From the NCBI GenBank assembly GCA_947451475.1, contig CANFZC010000005.1:1-64000 (forward strand): DNA of 64,000 nt, given 5' to 3'. The notes beneath the pieces are model-generated. The model was not told the origin of the DNA, did no database searches, and saw nothing but the letters and a program-made list of their open reading frames with translations. The translations under genes and the position numbers were made by a program. Below, piece after piece: positions 26,773 to 37,900 of the stretch. Positions within the stretch are counted from its first letter, which is position 1. Each line of letters opens with the position of its first letter. Source of the stretch: Flavobacteriaceae bacterium (lineage in GTDB: Bacteria; Bacteroidota; Bacteroidia; Flavobacteriales; Flavobacteriaceae).

Positions 26773-29718
26773 ATGAAAAAAAAGTATTTACTAATTGTAG
26801 TCCTTTTTGTTTTACCGCTTTCTTTAATAGCCCAAAACAAAGCTGAAGCTGAAAAAATTATTTCTACATACAATTTAAAATTAATAAAAGAAAAACACGA
26901 TCTCTTTAAGAAAAAAGAAGATCTAGACAAACAAAAGGCTATTACATATGCTCTGCAACATAATTTGCCTATTAGAAAAGTGAATCCAGACGGTTCTGTA
27001 ATGGAATTAATGAAATTGTCTTCAACTGGTTTTCCCCTCTATTATACTACTTTTAATGCTAATGCTTCAAGATCTACGCGTGCCAATCACTTGAACAACG
27101 GCGGTTCTCTAGGCTTGGACCTAAATGGTCAAGGAATGGTTGCCAGAGTTTGGGATGGTGGAACTGTGAGAAAAACGCATAATTTATTCACTAATAGAGT
27201 TACCATTGTTGATGATCCTACTAGCACTACCTACCTTTTACATTCCACCCATGTTACTGGGACAATTATGGCTTCAAATGCTCAGGCGTCTACAAAAGGT
27301 ATGGCCTATCAAGCCACTGCAAGAACTTTTGAATGGACCAATGATCTTTCAGAAGTAATGGATGAAGTACAACAAGGTATGTTAATTTCAAATCATTCTT
27401 ATGGGGTCCCCCTAACAAGTAATGGAACTCCTTTACCGGCTTGGTATATTGGCGCTTATTCTTCTGAATCCAGAGATTGGGACAATGCGGCTTATCTTTC
27501 TCCATATTACTTAATGGTAGCGGCAGCTGGTAATGATGGAAACAATCCTGATAATGCAAATCCAAATACTTTTAATTTAGATAAATTAACGGGCAATAAA
27601 ACCGCTAAAAACAATCTTATCGTAGCCAATGCACAAGATGCGGTTGTTGCTACAAATGGAACTTTAACAAGTGTTGCCATTAATTCATCAAGCAGTCAAG
27701 GACCTACCGATGATTTTAGAATTAAACCAGATATTACTGGTAATGGTACCGAATTAACCTCAACAGCAAGTTCAAGTAATAATGCTACAACATCACTTTC
27801 TGGTACTTCTATGGCCTCTCCAAATGTTGCTGGTACCTTATTATTGCTGCAACAACATTATAAAAATTTAACAAACAGCTTCATGAGATCCGCTACTTTG
27901 AAAGGATTAGCTTGTCATACTGCAGATGATGCAGGCGTTGTAGGACCTGATCCTATTTTTGGCTGGGGATTGTTAAATGCAAAAAAAGCAGCTGAGACAT
28001 TGACAGGAAACGGACTTACATCATGGGTTTCAGAAGAAAATTTAGACAATCATCAAAGTTATTCAATGAATGTAAAATCAAACGGTAGCACTCCTTTAAT
28101 GGCCTCGATAACTTGGACTGATTTACCAGGAGCTGCTAACTTGGGTGACTTGCCTGAAAACGATTCCACACCAGCTCTCGTTAATGATTTAGATATCAGA
28201 ATTACACGTAATGATACAACTTATTTTCCCTGGAAATTAGATACAAGTGACACTAGTAATCCTGCCATTAGAACAGAAGACAACAGTGTAGATAATGTTG
28301 AATTAGTCAAAATTGATACTCCTGCTGCAGGAGATTATACAATTACAGTAACTCATAAAGGTAGTTTACAAACTGAAAGTCAAAAATATTCATTAATTGT
28401 TACCGGAATAACCTCCTCTTTTTCTTTAAACTCTACTACTTCTGATTTAGTCGTTTGTTCTGATCAAAATGCAAGTTTTAGTTTTGACTACAAACAAGTC
28501 GGTACTGGAACAACAACTTTTAGCGCTGTTGGTTTGCCTACAGGGGCTATTGCCAATTTTAACAATACTTCTTTGAGCGCAAACGGAACGATAATCATGA
28601 CCGTTTCAAATTTAACTAATATAGCGCCTGGTGAATATTTTATCGGTATTAAAGGAACAAGCGCTACAGAAACCGAAACTCGTTTCAAAACATTAAGAGT
28701 ATATAATTCAACTTTTGAAAATGTAGTGTTAAATTCCCCTACTAATGGTCAAATTGGACTTTCAACATCTGTAAATCTTAAATGGAACAGCCAAGCCAAT
28801 GCAGAAACATATGCGGTTCAACTATCTACTTCGCCATCATTTGATTCCTTTTTTATTAACGATGTATCCTCAACAAATGAATATGTAGCAGCCAATCTAA
28901 ATCAAGAAACGAGGTATTATTGGAGAGTAATCCCAAGTAACCGCTGCGGCAGCGCTCTTTCTGGTAATGCAGTCGTTAATTCTTTTGATACGGGAATAAT
29001 AGTTTGCGGCGGAACCTCGTTTACTGCAACTGATTTTTCTAATGCGAGTATTGCATCCGTTTCTAATTCATCTGCAAGTGTTCCGGTTACGGTGAGTGGT
29101 GGATACACTATAGGTGATTTAAATGTTTTCCTAAACATCTCTCATACGTATGTGCAAGATATGACGATTTCCTTAGTAGGTCCAGCATCTATTGGAAGTC
29201 CGGTAGTGACCCTATTAAAAGAACCATGTGGAGATAACGACAATATCGATTGTACAATGGATGATTCTGGTAGTGCTCCGGCTTGTACCGGCATTCCAGC
29301 TATTTCAGGCTCAATCATTCCTTTTGACACATTAAGTTCGTTAAACACTTTACCAGCAGATGGTGTTTGGACCCTACAGGTAAATGATCCTTATAATGGT
29401 GATGGTGGATCGATAAACACTTTCCGATTAGACATTTGTTATGTTATTCCAGCAGCTTTATCAACACCCAATAACGTACTAACCAATGTGGTCGTATATC
29501 CAAATCCTACTACAGGAACCATTAACATTACTTTGCCAGATACGGTTGAAAAAACAGTACTAACGTTAAATGATATTCAAGGACGCGCGATTCTTACTAA
29601 AGAAACGAACGCCACTAATGAAACCATGAATATTGAAAACCTTCAAGAAGGGGTTTACCTACTTACCATAGAAAATGGTAAAGAGAAAACAATAAAGAAG
29701 ATTATTTTAAATAAGTAA
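26773..29718 (+). CDS. Secreted S8 (subtilisin-like) serine peptidase with P/proprotein-convertase-like domain and T9SS type A C-terminal sorting domain
   Basis: Catalytic triad contexts 'RVWDGGTV', 'LLHSTHVTGTIMAS', 'SLSGTSMASPNVAGT'; 'DLNVFLNISHTYVQDMTISLVGP...WTLQVNDPYNGDGGSINTFRLDIC'; tail 'VVVYPNPTTGTINITL...GVYLLTIENGKEKTIKKIILNK'. Confidence 0.93.
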   Translation: MKKKYLLIVVLFVLPLSLIAQNKAEAEKIISTYNLKLIKEKHDLFKKKEDLDKQKAITYALQHNLPIRKVNPDGSVMELMKLSSTGFPLYYTTFNANASRSTRANHLNNGGSLGLDLNGQGMVARVWDGGTVRKTHNLFTNRVTIVDDPTSTTYLLHSTHVTGTIMASNAQASTKGMAYQATARTFEWTNDLSEVMDEVQQGMLISNHSYGVPLTSNGTPLPAWYIGAYSSESRDWDNAAYLSPYYLMVAAAGNDGNNPDNANPNTFNLDKLTGNKTAKNNLIVANAQDAVVATNGTLTSVAINSSSSQGPTDDFRIKPDITGNGTELTSTASSSNNATTSLSGTSMASPNVAGTLLLLQQHYKNLTNSFMRSATLKGLACHTADDAGVVGPDPIFGWGLLNAKKAAETLTGNGLTSWVSEENLDNHQSYSMNVKSNGSTPLMASITWTDLPGAANLGDLPENDSTPALVNDLDIRITRNDTTYFPWKLDTSDTSNPAIRTEDNSVDNVELVKIDTPAAGDYTITVTHKGSLQTESQKYSLIVTGITSSFSLNSTTSDLVVCSDQNASFSFDYKQVGTGTTTFSAVGLPTGAIANFNNTSLSANGTIIMTVSNLTNIAPGEYFIGIKGTSATETETRFKTLRVYNSTFENVVLNSPTNGQIGLSTSVNLKWNSQANAETYAVQLSTSPSFDSFFINDVSSTNEYVAANLNQETRYYWRVIPSNRCGSALSGNAVVNSFDTGIIVCGGTSFTATDFSNASIASVSNSSASVPVTVSGGYTIGDLNVFLNISHTYVQDMTISLVGPASIGSPVVTLLKEPCGDNDNIDCTMDDSGSAPACTGIPAISGSIIPFDTLSSLNTLPADGVWTLQVNDPYNGDGGSINTFRLDICYVIPAALSTPNNVLTNVVVYPNPTTGTINITLPDTVEKTVLTLNDIQGRAILTKETNATNETMNIENLQEGVYLLTIENGKEKTIKKIILNK

Positions 29719-29736
29719 TATTGTCTTAAGCATAAT

Positions 29737-29770
29737 AAAAAAAGGCTTCCAAAAATGGAAGCCTTTTTTT
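29737..29770. terminator. Bidirectional terminator between the convergent S8 protease and exonuclease genes
   Basis: AAAAAAAGGCTTCC-AAAAAT-GGAAGCCTTTTTTT. Confidence 0.88.
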
Positions 29771-30482
29771 ATACATGAATTATTTCGTCCTCTATTAATA
29801 ATTGTTCTCTTCTAAGCCTTAGAAAGATTTGAGCCACGGCAATAACATCCTTTTCACAATAGACCACGATGCGATCTATATCTTTTTCGACATAAAAAAC
29901 ATGGGCTACTTGACTTCCGTCAATATCTCCTTTAGGAGAAGGAATTCCTAAGATTTTGGTTAAAAGTTTAAGAGAAGTAAAATGTTTATAATCGCCAAAC
30001 TTCCATAACTCTAAAGTATCTAAATGAGCGATTTCCCATGGCTTTTTGCCGAATAAATTGAGTTTTTGAGGAATTGCAATTTGATTCATAATCATTCTCC
30101 TAGCGATGAATGGTATATCAAATTCCTTAGCGTTATGTCCACACAAGACATGTTGTACTTGATTGAAATGAGTATCCAATAAATTTGAAAAATCCTTTAA
30201 AATCTTTTTTTCTTCACCAAAAAAAGAAGTTACTCTAAAGTTCCTAATGTCATTTCTATTGGCAAAATAGCCTACAGAAATGCAAACAATTTTTCCAAAC
30301 TCTGCCCATATACCTGCACGATCATAAAAATCCTCGGGAGTGAACTCCTCCCGTCTTTGATATTGCGTTTTTTGTTCCCATAACAGTTTCATTTCAGGGT
30401 CAAGAACGCTAAAGTTTTCTTCTTCAGGTACTGTTTCTATGTCTAGAAAAAGGATGTTATTGAGGTTTATCTTTTCAATCAT
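29769..30482 (-). CDS. Predicted 3'-5' exonuclease (RNase H-like, PolB-like)
   Basis: 'ILFLDIETVPEEENFSVLD', 'VLCGHNAKEFDIPFIARRMI', 'YCEKDVIAVAQIFLRLR' match DEDD exonuclease motifs. Confidence 0.85.
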   Translation of the reverse strand: MIEKINLNNILFLDIETVPEEENFSVLDPEMKLLWEQKTQYQRREEFTPEDFYDRAGIWAEFGKIVCISVGYFANRNDIRNFRVTSFFGEEKKILKDFSNLLDTHFNQVQHVLCGHNAKEFDIPFIARRMIMNQIAIPQKLNLFGKKPWEIAHLDTLELWKFGDYKHFTSLKLLTKILGIPSPKGDIDGSQVAHVFYVEKDIDRIVVYCEKDVIAVAQIFLRLRREQLLIEDEIIHV

Positions 30483-30624
30483 GTTACTTTATCTCTTGTT
30501 TACAGAGAAGTTTGTCCCTAATTACTCATGCTGGCGCATTTTTATCATGCTAGGTAATAATCAAACAACTTATAATAATCTCGTATAAAAGTAAGTAATA
30601 TAGTTCAAATACAAAAATAGTTGA

Positions 30625-31098
30625 TTAAAAAAGTGATTGTTGTGTTGAGGGACATTCGTGATCTAACAGCCATTTTTTGCGCCATAGTCCACCTGCATAA
30701 CCCGTTAAAGAACCATAAGTGCCAATAACCCTATGACAAGAAATTACTATCCATAAAGGGTTTTTACCATTGGCAGCAGCTACCGCTCTAATTGCCTTGA
30801 CATCTCCTAGCTTTTTGGACAAATCTAGGTAAGATAATGTTTTCCCGTATGGTATTTTCTTCAACGCTTCCCATACACGCAGTTGGAAATCAGTTCCTTG
30901 AGGACTTATATTAAAATCAAAATCGTTTCGTTGCCCCTCAAAATATTCCTGCAGTTGGGTAATACAATCTCTGAGTTCTTTTGGAATCTTTTCGGTAACC
31001 TCTACTTCAACATCTAAAATCGAAATTGCAGAAATCCCTTGTTCATCTCCTTTAATTACAGCAATTCCTAGAGGAGTTTGTATGTTAACCGTTTTCAT
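30625..31098 (-). CDS. ogt: Methylated-DNA--[protein]-cysteine S-methyltransferase (Ogt/MGMT family) with variant SCHR motif
   Basis: '[28 protein letters not shown]...[47 protein letters not shown]' pattern; the ORF reads ISCHRV where PCHRV is usual. Confidence 0.9.
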   Translation of the reverse strand: [157 protein letters not shown]

Positions 31099-31478
31099 TA
31101 ATAATCGAAGGTGGCATTTTTGAGATAAATTTGATTGATGATCCCTTCATTTATATTACTAAGAAATTCTCGCCCATAACGGTCGTGTTTATAAAGATTA
31201 TAAAACATCCTTTTATAACTTTCATTTCGGTATGCATCTGTAGCCCAATTAAAATTTTTAATACTATTCATAACATTAAAATCTTCATTCCAAGTGCGTG
31301 AAATTCCGATCTTGCTCAGCGTTTTAAGGCTTGTGATTTTTGTTGAGTTCATTTTCTCTGAAGTGAATTGTATACTTTCAAACTTATTTTTAAAAGTACT
31401 AAATTCAATTTTTGTCTGTGCATTAGCACTATAAAAACAGGCTGTAAAAACAACAATAATAATATATTTTAATTTCAT
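31098..31478 (-). CDS. Hypothetical secreted protein
   Basis: 126 aa with N-terminal signal peptide (MKLKYIIIVVFTACFYSANAQ); no recognised domain. Confidence 0.65.
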   Translation of the reverse strand: MKLKYIIIVVFTACFYSANAQTKIEFSTFKNKFESIQFTSEKMNSTKITSLKTLSKIGISRTWNEDFNVMNSIKNFNWATDAYRNESYKRMFYNLYKHDRYGREFLSNINEGIINQIYLKNATFDY

Positions 31479-31531
31479 TTTGACAAAATTATTCGTTTAA
31501 AGTAACCAAAAAATCGCACGAGTTCACCCAT

Positions 31532-31924
31532 TTATTTAGAGAAACTATAGATGTAGTGTTCTAATGCTTTTAACTCTTCTTCTGAAAATGTTTTGGTTAG
31601 CACCAAATTAGCCTTCATTACTTCAAATTGTGTTGGATCCATTACGGGATCTTGATTCCCTTGTAAAAAACGCACTACACTTAATTTTTTTTCTTTGTAA
31701 GTTCTCCCAATATCTTGTAAGCTAGGACCAACAACTTTAGCATCTGGTTTATGGCAAGCAATGCAAGTTCCTTTCCCTTCAAAAATTTCTTTTCCTAAAT
31801 CGGATTTGCTGTCAGTTGGTTTACCGAAATTTTCTTGGTTCTCTTTTTTACAAGAAACCAACAACAAAGCACCAATAGTAATTGATAAATAGAAATATAT
31901 TGCTGTTCTTTTCATAGCGTACAA
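31532..31924 (-). CDS. Monoheme cytochrome c lipoprotein
   Basis: Lipobox 'LLLVSC', heme motif CIACH, axial-Met candidate 'DPVMDPTQFEVM'. Confidence 0.85.
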   Translation of the reverse strand: MYAMKRTAIYFYLSITIGALLLVSCKKENQENFGKPTDSKSDLGKEIFEGKGTCIACHKPDAKVVGPSLQDIGRTYKEKKLSVVRFLQGNQDPVMDPTQFEVMKANLVLTKTFSEEELKALEHYIYSFSK

Positions 31925-32001
31925 AAAATTAAATTACATAAGTTTTCTTTTAATCGAAACAATTAAAAGAATAACAAGATAGTAAATTACTATCTATCGG
32001 A

Positions 32002-32997
32002 TTATTTGTTTAATAAAATTGCTGCTTCTTTTGCAAAATATGTTGATATCAAACTGGCCCCTGCGCGCTTTATACACATTAATTGCTCCATCATTATTTT
32101 ATCATGGTCTAGCCATCCTCTTTCGGAAGCAGCTTTAATCATGGCATATTCTCCTGATACATGGAATACCGTAACGGGAACATTTACTGCATTCTTAACT
32201 TCTCGAACGATATCCAAATATGCTATACCTGGCTTAACCATAACCATATCAGCTCCTTCTTCAACATCCATTAAAGATTCTCTAATGGCTTCTATACGGT
32301 TTGCATAATCCATTTGGTAGGTTTTTTTATCTTTAGGAACAACCACATCCGCTTCTCTTGGAGCGCTATCCAACGCATCACGAAAAGGCCCATAGAATGC
32401 CGATGCATATTTAGCAGAATAACTCATGATGCCAACATTCGAATACCCTGCTACATCTAATCCCTGTCGTAATCGCAAGACGCGTCCGTCCATCATGTCA
32501 CTTGGTGCTACAAAGTCAGCTCCCGCTTGGGCATGAGAAACTGCCATCTTAACTAAGGCATCGTTAGTAGCATCATTAGCAATATTCCCATTTTCGATAA
32601 TACCGTCATGACCATAAATTGAATACGGGTCTAAAGCCACATCGGGCATCACAATCATATCAGGACAAGCCCCTTTTATCGCTTTAATAGCTCTTTGCAT
32701 TAATCCATTAGGATTCCAAGCTTCTTTTCCTGTGTTGTCTTTAAGGGATTCATCAACCTTAACATAAATGTTCACGGCTCGAATACCTAACGCAAATAAT
32801 TCCTGTACTTCTTCTACGGTTAAATCAATAGAACGACGAAAGATTCCCGGCATAGATGGTATTTCAAATTTATAATTTTCTCCCTCTGCAATAAACATGG
32901 GAAACATAAAGTCGGCCGGACTCAAGCTGGTTTCACGAACTAATGAGCGAATACTTTCATTCACACGTAATCTTCTACCTCTTTGTAATGGAAACAT
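32002..32997 (-). CDS. hemB: Porphobilinogen synthase (delta-aminolevulinic acid dehydratase)
   Basis: 'GADFVAPSDMMDGRV', 'MSYSAKYASAFYGPFRDALDSAP', 'EGADMVMVKPGIAYLDIVR'. Confidence 0.97.
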   Translation of the reverse strand: MFPLQRGRRLRVNESIRSLVRETSLSPADFMFPMFIAEGENYKFEIPSMPGIFRRSIDLTVEEVQELFALGIRAVNIYVKVDESLKDNTGKEAWNPNGLMQRAIKAIKGACPDMIVMPDVALDPYSIYGHDGIIENGNIANDATNDALVKMAVSHAQAGADFVAPSDMMDGRVLRLRQGLDVAGYSNVGIMSYSAKYASAFYGPFRDALDSAPREADVVVPKDKKTYQMDYANRIEAIRESLMDVEEGADMVMVKPGIAYLDIVREVKNAVNVPVTVFHVSGEYAMIKAASERGWLDHDKIMMEQLMCIKRAGASLISTYFAKEAAILLNK

Positions 32998-33013
32998 AAT
33001 TTGTATTTTTAAA

Positions 33014-33916
33014 TTAAACCCAATCCGTAGGGTTTTCTAATATTTGGATTAATTTTTCTTCTTCACTTCCTGATACTGGATGATGGTCATAGTGCCATTG
33101 AACATGAGGAGGAAGCGACATTAATATGCTTTCAATACGACCATTTGTTTTTAGTCCGAATAAAGTCCCTTTATCGTGAACCAAATTGAATTCAACATAT
33201 CGACCACGACGTATTTCTTGCCAAGTACGTTGTTCTGGAGTATAAGGTAATCCCTTTCTTTTTTCTACAATAGGAACATAGGCATCACAAAAACTATTGC
33301 CTACCTCAGAGACAAAGTTGAACCAATCTCCCATCGAGACCTCTTCGGTAACTTTACAGTAATCAAAGAATAAGCCTCCTACTCCTCTTGCTTCATGTCG
33401 ATGAGCGTTCCAAAAATAGGCATCACATTGCTTTTTAAATTTTGGATAAAACTTAAGGTTATGTTTATCACAAGCCGTTTTACAGGTTTTGTGAAAATGC
33501 TTAGCATCTTCCACAAACAAATAATAAGGCGTTAAATCCTGTCCGCCTCCAAACCATGAATTGATTACCTTTCCCTCGTCATCATACATCTCGAAATAAC
33601 GCCAGTTCGCATGCACTGTGGGAACCATAGGGCTTTTAGGATGAATTACTAAGCTTAGGCCACAAGCAAAAAAATCTGCTTCCCCTACACCAAACATTTT
33701 CTGCATAGTTTCAGGTAATTTACCGTGAACCGCTGAAATATTGACCCCTCCTTTTTCAAAAACAGCTCCATTTTCAATAACCCGAGTTCTTCCTCCACCG
33801 CCTTCTGAACGCTCCCAAAGGTCTTCACGAAATTTCGCCCTACCATCAACTGATTCTAATATAGAAGTGATTTGGTCTTGTAATTTTAAAATGTATTGAT
33901 AAAATTTGTCTTTCAT
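33014..33916 (-). CDS. hemF: Oxygen-dependent coproporphyrinogen-III oxidase
   Basis: 'SVIHPKSPMVPTVHANWRYFE'-type motif, 'WFGGGQDLTPYYLFVEDAKHFH', 'YVEFNLVHDKGTLFGLKTNGRIESILMSLPP'. Confidence 0.97.
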   Translation of the reverse strand: MKDKFYQYILKLQDQITSILESVDGRAKFREDLWERSEGGGGRTRVIENGAVFEKGGVNISAVHGKLPETMQKMFGVGEADFFACGLSLVIHPKSPMVPTVHANWRYFEMYDDEGKVINSWFGGGQDLTPYYLFVEDAKHFHKTCKTACDKHNLKFYPKFKKQCDAYFWNAHRHEARGVGGLFFDYCKVTEEVSMGDWFNFVSEVGNSFCDAYVPIVEKRKGLPYTPEQRTWQEIRRGRYVEFNLVHDKGTLFGLKTNGRIESILMSLPPHVQWHYDHHPVSGSEEEKLIQILENPTDWV

Positions 33917-33951
33917 TATAACATACTATATCTGTACTCCTTCATTAATGG

Positions 33952-34977
33952 CTATTGTTTGTATTCTTTAACAGCATCAACAAATGCCTTAGCATGGTCT
34001 ACTGGTATGTTGGGTAAAATTCCATGACCAAGATTCACAATATAATTGTCCTTCCCAAACTCATTTATCATTTCGTGAACCATTTTTTTGATCGTAGGAA
34101 TTGGAGAAAGTAATCTACTAGGATCAAAATTACCTTGTAATGTAATGTTTCCCCCCGATAAATAACGGGCATTCCTTGCCGAACAAGTCCAATCCACGCC
34201 TAAAGCAGCTGCTTTAGATTTAGACATATCATTTAATGCAAACCAACATCCTTTTCCGAAAACTATTACTTTGGTCTCCTCGGCTAAGGCTTCAACAATT
34301 TGATTGATGTATTGCCATGAAAATTCTTTATAATCTTCTGGAGACAACATACCTCCCCATGAATCGAAAATCTGAATAGCATTACATCCAGCTTTTACTT
34401 TTTCTTTCAAATATAAAATGGTAGTATCTGTTATTTTCTGCAATAAAGTGTGAGCAGCAATAGGATTTGAAAAACAAAATCCTTTCGCGGTATCGAAGCT
34501 TTTGGACCCTTTTCCTTCCACGGCATAACAAAAAATAGTCCACGGCGAACCTGCGAATCCAATCAATGGCACCTCATCATTTAACATTTCTTTGGTCAAC
34601 TTAACCGCATCCATAACGTACCCCAAAGTTTCTTGAATGTTAGGAACAAAAACTTGATTAACTTGTTCCGTCGTTCGAATAGGATTAGGGATAATTGGTC
34701 CTAAATTATCTTTCAATTCTACATGGATTCCCATCGCTCTTGGAACCACCAAAATATCAGAAAACAAAATAGCCGCATCTGGTTTTACAATTCGAATAGG
34801 TTGTACGGTGATTTCAGCCGCTAATTCTGGTGTTTCGCAACGTGTGAAAAAATCATATTTATCACGTAAAGCTCTAAATTCAGGCAAATATCTACCTGCT
34901 TGTCTCATCATCCAAACCGGCGGACGTTCAACCGTTTCATTGTTTAGCGCTCTTAAAAAAAGGTCGTTCTTAATCAT
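33952..34977 (-). CDS. hemE: Uroporphyrinogen decarboxylase
   Basis: '[43 protein letters not shown]', '[22 protein letters not shown]'. Confidence 0.97.
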   Translation of the reverse strand: MIKNDLFLRALNNETVERPPVWMMRQAGRYLPEFRALRDKYDFFTRCETPELAAEITVQPIRIVKPDAAILFSDILVVPRAMGIHVELKDNLGPIIPNPIRTTEQVNQVFVPNIQETLGYVMDAVKLTKEMLNDEVPLIGFAGSPWTIFCYAVEGKGSKSFDTAKGFCFSNPIAAHTLLQKITDTTILYLKEKVKAGCNAIQIFDSWGGMLSPEDYKEFSWQYINQIVEALAEETKVIVFGKGCWFALNDMSKSKAAALGVDWTCSARNARYLSGGNITLQGNFDPSRLLSPIPTIKKMVHEMINEFGKDNYIVNLGHGILPNIPVDHAKAFVDAVKEYKQ

Positions 34978-34979
34978 TG

Positions 34980-35648
34980 TTAATTTTTATAATATTCTAT
35001 ACATTTCATAATTGTGCTTTCCACTGTAGGTTGATTGGCAATGATAATATTTGGAGTGGCATATTTTAAAGCTTCAGCAGTTGTATTGCCAATGCAAAAG
35101 CAAATTTCATCTTCAATACAGTTCACTTCCATAAAGCTTTCTGCTCCAGATGGACTGAAAAACAATATTCCATTCGGAGTATAGTCAAGTTTATGAGGAG
35201 TCAAAATAGTTTCATAAACCTCGACTTCATCAAAATTTATTTCTGCTAACAAAAGAGCTTCAGGCAAAATATCTTTTCTCAAATTTCCACAGAAAAAAGT
35301 AAACGAACTTTTAAAATATTGATTGCAAATCACTGACGCTAATTCAGCAGCATAATCTAAATTCTTTTCTATTTCAAAACCATTATCATATAATAAACCT
35401 TTTGTTTTCTCTCCTACACAAAAACATTTTTTGGTTTTGATATGCGCAATGTCCTTGTTGGCTAGTACACTTTCAACTGCATTTTTACTTGTGAAAATTG
35501 TGAATTCATTTAATTTATCTATTGTGAATTTTTTGTTTTGAACGGCAATAAAATCTTCTTCATCAATTGAAAAATTCGCACTCATCACTTGTTGCTTTAG
35601 TTGCATAGAAAGCTTTTTAGTTGACACAATGCGAATTGGGTTTTCCAT
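34980..35648 (-). CDS. hemD: Uroporphyrinogen-III synthase
   Basis: 222 aa, '[13 protein letters not shown]', '[15 protein letters not shown]'; located between hemC and hemE. Confidence 0.88.
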   Translation of the reverse strand: MENPIRIVSTKKLSMQLKQQVMSANFSIDEEDFIAVQNKKFTIDKLNEFTIFTSKNAVESVLANKDIAHIKTKKCFCVGEKTKGLLYDNGFEIEKNLDYAAELASVICNQYFKSSFTFFCGNLRKDILPEALLLAEINFDEVEVYETILTPHKLDYTPNGILFFSPSGAESFMEVNCIEDEICFCIGNTTAEALKYATPNIIIANQPTVESTIMKCIEYYKN

Positions 35649-35651
35649 AAT

Positions 35652-36581
35652 TTAGGCTTTAGGCTTAAGTTGTTTCCTAAGTTCAGTCATTATTTGACTC
35701 CCCCCTTTTTTAAGAATTTCTTGAGCTGCATAGAATCCTAATTTTTTCCATTCCTCTATGGGAACAATTTTATCAACTTCTAATTTTTGCTTACCATCTA
35801 ATGATAACAAAACACCTTTAAAATCAATAATATCTTGTTCCTCGTTATACTTTGCAATGGCTCCTATAGGTGCGGTACAACCCCCTTCCAATGTTCTTAA
35901 AAATTGTCTTTCAATATAAGTGCAAATTTCTGTTTCAATATCGTTCAATTGCGTAACGGCTTCTAGAGTATATCCGTCATTAGCCATAGCAACCACTACC
36001 ATAGCGCCTTGAGCAGGGGCTGGTATCATCCAATCTAAATTAAGGTAAGATTCGGGTTTTAAATTAATTCGTTCTAAACCTGCTGCTGCAAAAACCGCCC
36101 CATTCCAATCATTATCGTGTAACTTTTGCATTCGAGTATTTACATTTCCTCTTAAGTCAACAACTGTATGATTTGGATATTTAAACAACCATTGAGCTTG
36201 ACGACGAAGACTTCCTGTTGCGATTGTCCCTTCCTGTTCTAAAAACGCTGTGTTATTTTTGTGAACTAAAATATCCAAAACATTGGCTCTTTTCAAAACG
36301 GCTGCTTGTATAATTCCCATTGGCAAGGCAGTTGGCACATCCTTCATAGAATGAACAGCAATATCAACCTGACCATTAATCATGGCAATGTCTAATGTTT
36401 TGGTGAAAATGCCGGTAATTCCCAATTCATATAGGGGTTTGTCTAGAATAATATCTCCTTGAGATTTTACAGCTATAATTTCAGTTTTATAGCCTAGTTC
36501 GATAAGCTTATTTTGGACGGTATGTGCTTGCCATAATGCCAATTCACTGTCACGCGTTCCTATGCGTATTGTTTTTTCCAT
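35652..36581 (-). CDS. hemC: Hydroxymethylbilane synthase (porphobilinogen deaminase)
   Basis: 'IRIGTRDSELALWQAHTVQNKL', 'DIAVHSMKDVPTALPMG', 'TGSLRRQAQWLFKYP', 'LEGGCTAPIGA'. Confidence 0.97.
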   Translation of the reverse strand: MEKTIRIGTRDSELALWQAHTVQNKLIELGYKTEIIAVKSQGDIILDKPLYELGITGIFTKTLDIAMINGQVDIAVHSMKDVPTALPMGIIQAAVLKRANVLDILVHKNNTAFLEQEGTIATGSLRRQAQWLFKYPNHTVVDLRGNVNTRMQKLHDNDWNGAVFAAAGLERINLKPESYLNLDWMIPAPAQGAMVVVAMANDGYTLEAVTQLNDIETEICTYIERQFLRTLEGGCTAPIGAIAKYNEEQDIIDFKGVLLSLDGKQKLEVDKIVPIEEWKKLGFYAAQEILKKGGSQIMTELRKQLKPKA

Positions 36582-36617
36582 GATAAGTTTTCTCGCAGAT
36601 CAGCGAGGGAATGCAAT

Positions 36618-37877
36618 TTAAATAAAGATTTTTTCTTGTTCTAATTGAAAAACTTTTTCAATCCATTCAATTCCTTCTTCCATAGAATCACCATCTTTTA
36701 AGTGATTTACAAAATGATTAGTAATCTTTTGGATGATTCGGTTGCTTATTAGCTCCGCTTGTTCTTCATCAAAATTGGCTAATTTTTTACGTTGCACGTT
36801 AATTTCACCCTCTTTAATTGAATTTAATTTTTCCTTTAAGGCCTGAATGGTAGGAGCAAATTTTCGATTTTTGGCCCATGCCATAAACTCTTCTTGGATT
36901 TCCTCAATTATAGCCTCAGCAGCAGGAATGTGCTGTTTGCGATTTTCAATTGTCTCGTCTGTAATTTGCGACAACTGATCTAAATGCACTAAAGTAACGC
37001 CTTTTATTTCCTTCACATTTTCATGTACATTCTTCGGAATTGACAAATCTAAAATCAACAATGGCTTTTTTAAGTTTAATATCGTTTTGTCAATAGTGGG
37101 ATTTTGAGCCCCAGTGGCCACTACTACAACATCTGCTTTTTGCAATTCAAGTTGCAAATCCGCATAATCTTTGACGATTAAATTTAGTTTGTTGGCAAGC
37201 TTTTCTGCTTTATCTTTAGTTCTATTGATAAGGGTAATTTGCTCGTGTTTAGAATGTTTAACCAAGTTTTCACAAGTATTTCTGCCTATTTTTCCTGTGC
37301 CAAAAAGAAGAATGTTTTTGGCAGCTATATCTTCTACATTTTTGAATATATATTGCACTGACGCAAAAGAAACCGAAGTAGCTCCTGAGGAAATTTCAGT
37401 ATCGGTTTTTATTTTCTTACTTGCTTGTATTACTGAATTAACTAATCTTTCCATAAAAGCATTCACCAAACCGTTTGATTTGCTTTCTGCAAAGGCTAAT
37501 TTAATCTGACTTATGATTTCAAAATCACCTAAAATCTGACTGTCAAGCCCTGTTCCTACTCGGAACATATGATTCACTGCGTCTTGATTCTTATAGATGT
37601 ATGCAACTTCTTGAAACTCTTTTACCGAGCCCTGGCTGTTCTCACAAAGCAATTTGATTAATTGATAAGGATGTTTTGCAAACCCATATATTTCGGTTCT
37701 ATTACACGTTGAAGTAACGATTAGTGCTTCAATACCTTCCGCCTCGGCCTGAACCAAAACAGTAGCTTTTGCTAAAGCGTCTAAACTAAACTTTCCTCTG
37801 ATTTCTGCATCTGCTTTTTTGTAACTTAATCCAACAGCATAAAAAGAACTGGCTTTTGATATATTGAAATTTTCCAT
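36618..37877 (-). CDS. hemA: Glutamyl-tRNA reductase
   Basis: 'LIVTSTCNRTEIYGF', 'GTGLDSQILGDFEIISQIKLAF', 'ILLFGTGKIGRNTCENL'. Confidence 0.96.
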   Translation of the reverse strand: MENFNISKASSFYAVGLSYKKADAEIRGKFSLDALAKATVLVQAEAEGIEALIVTSTCNRTEIYGFAKHPYQLIKLLCENSQGSVKEFQEVAYIYKNQDAVNHMFRVGTGLDSQILGDFEIISQIKLAFAESKSNGLVNAFMERLVNSVIQASKKIKTDTEISSGATSVSFASVQYIFKNVEDIAAKNILLFGTGKIGRNTCENLVKHSKHEQITLINRTKDKAEKLANKLNLIVKDYADLQLELQKADVVVVATGAQNPTIDKTILNLKKPLLILDLSIPKNVHENVKEIKGVTLVHLDQLSQITDETIENRKQHIPAAEAIIEEIQEEFMAWAKNRKFAPTIQALKEKLNSIKEGEINVQRKKLANFDEEQAELISNRIIQKITNHFVNHLKDGDSMEEGIEWIEKVFQLEQEKIFI

Positions 37878-37900
37878 ATTGCTTTCCCTAAAAAGTTAAT

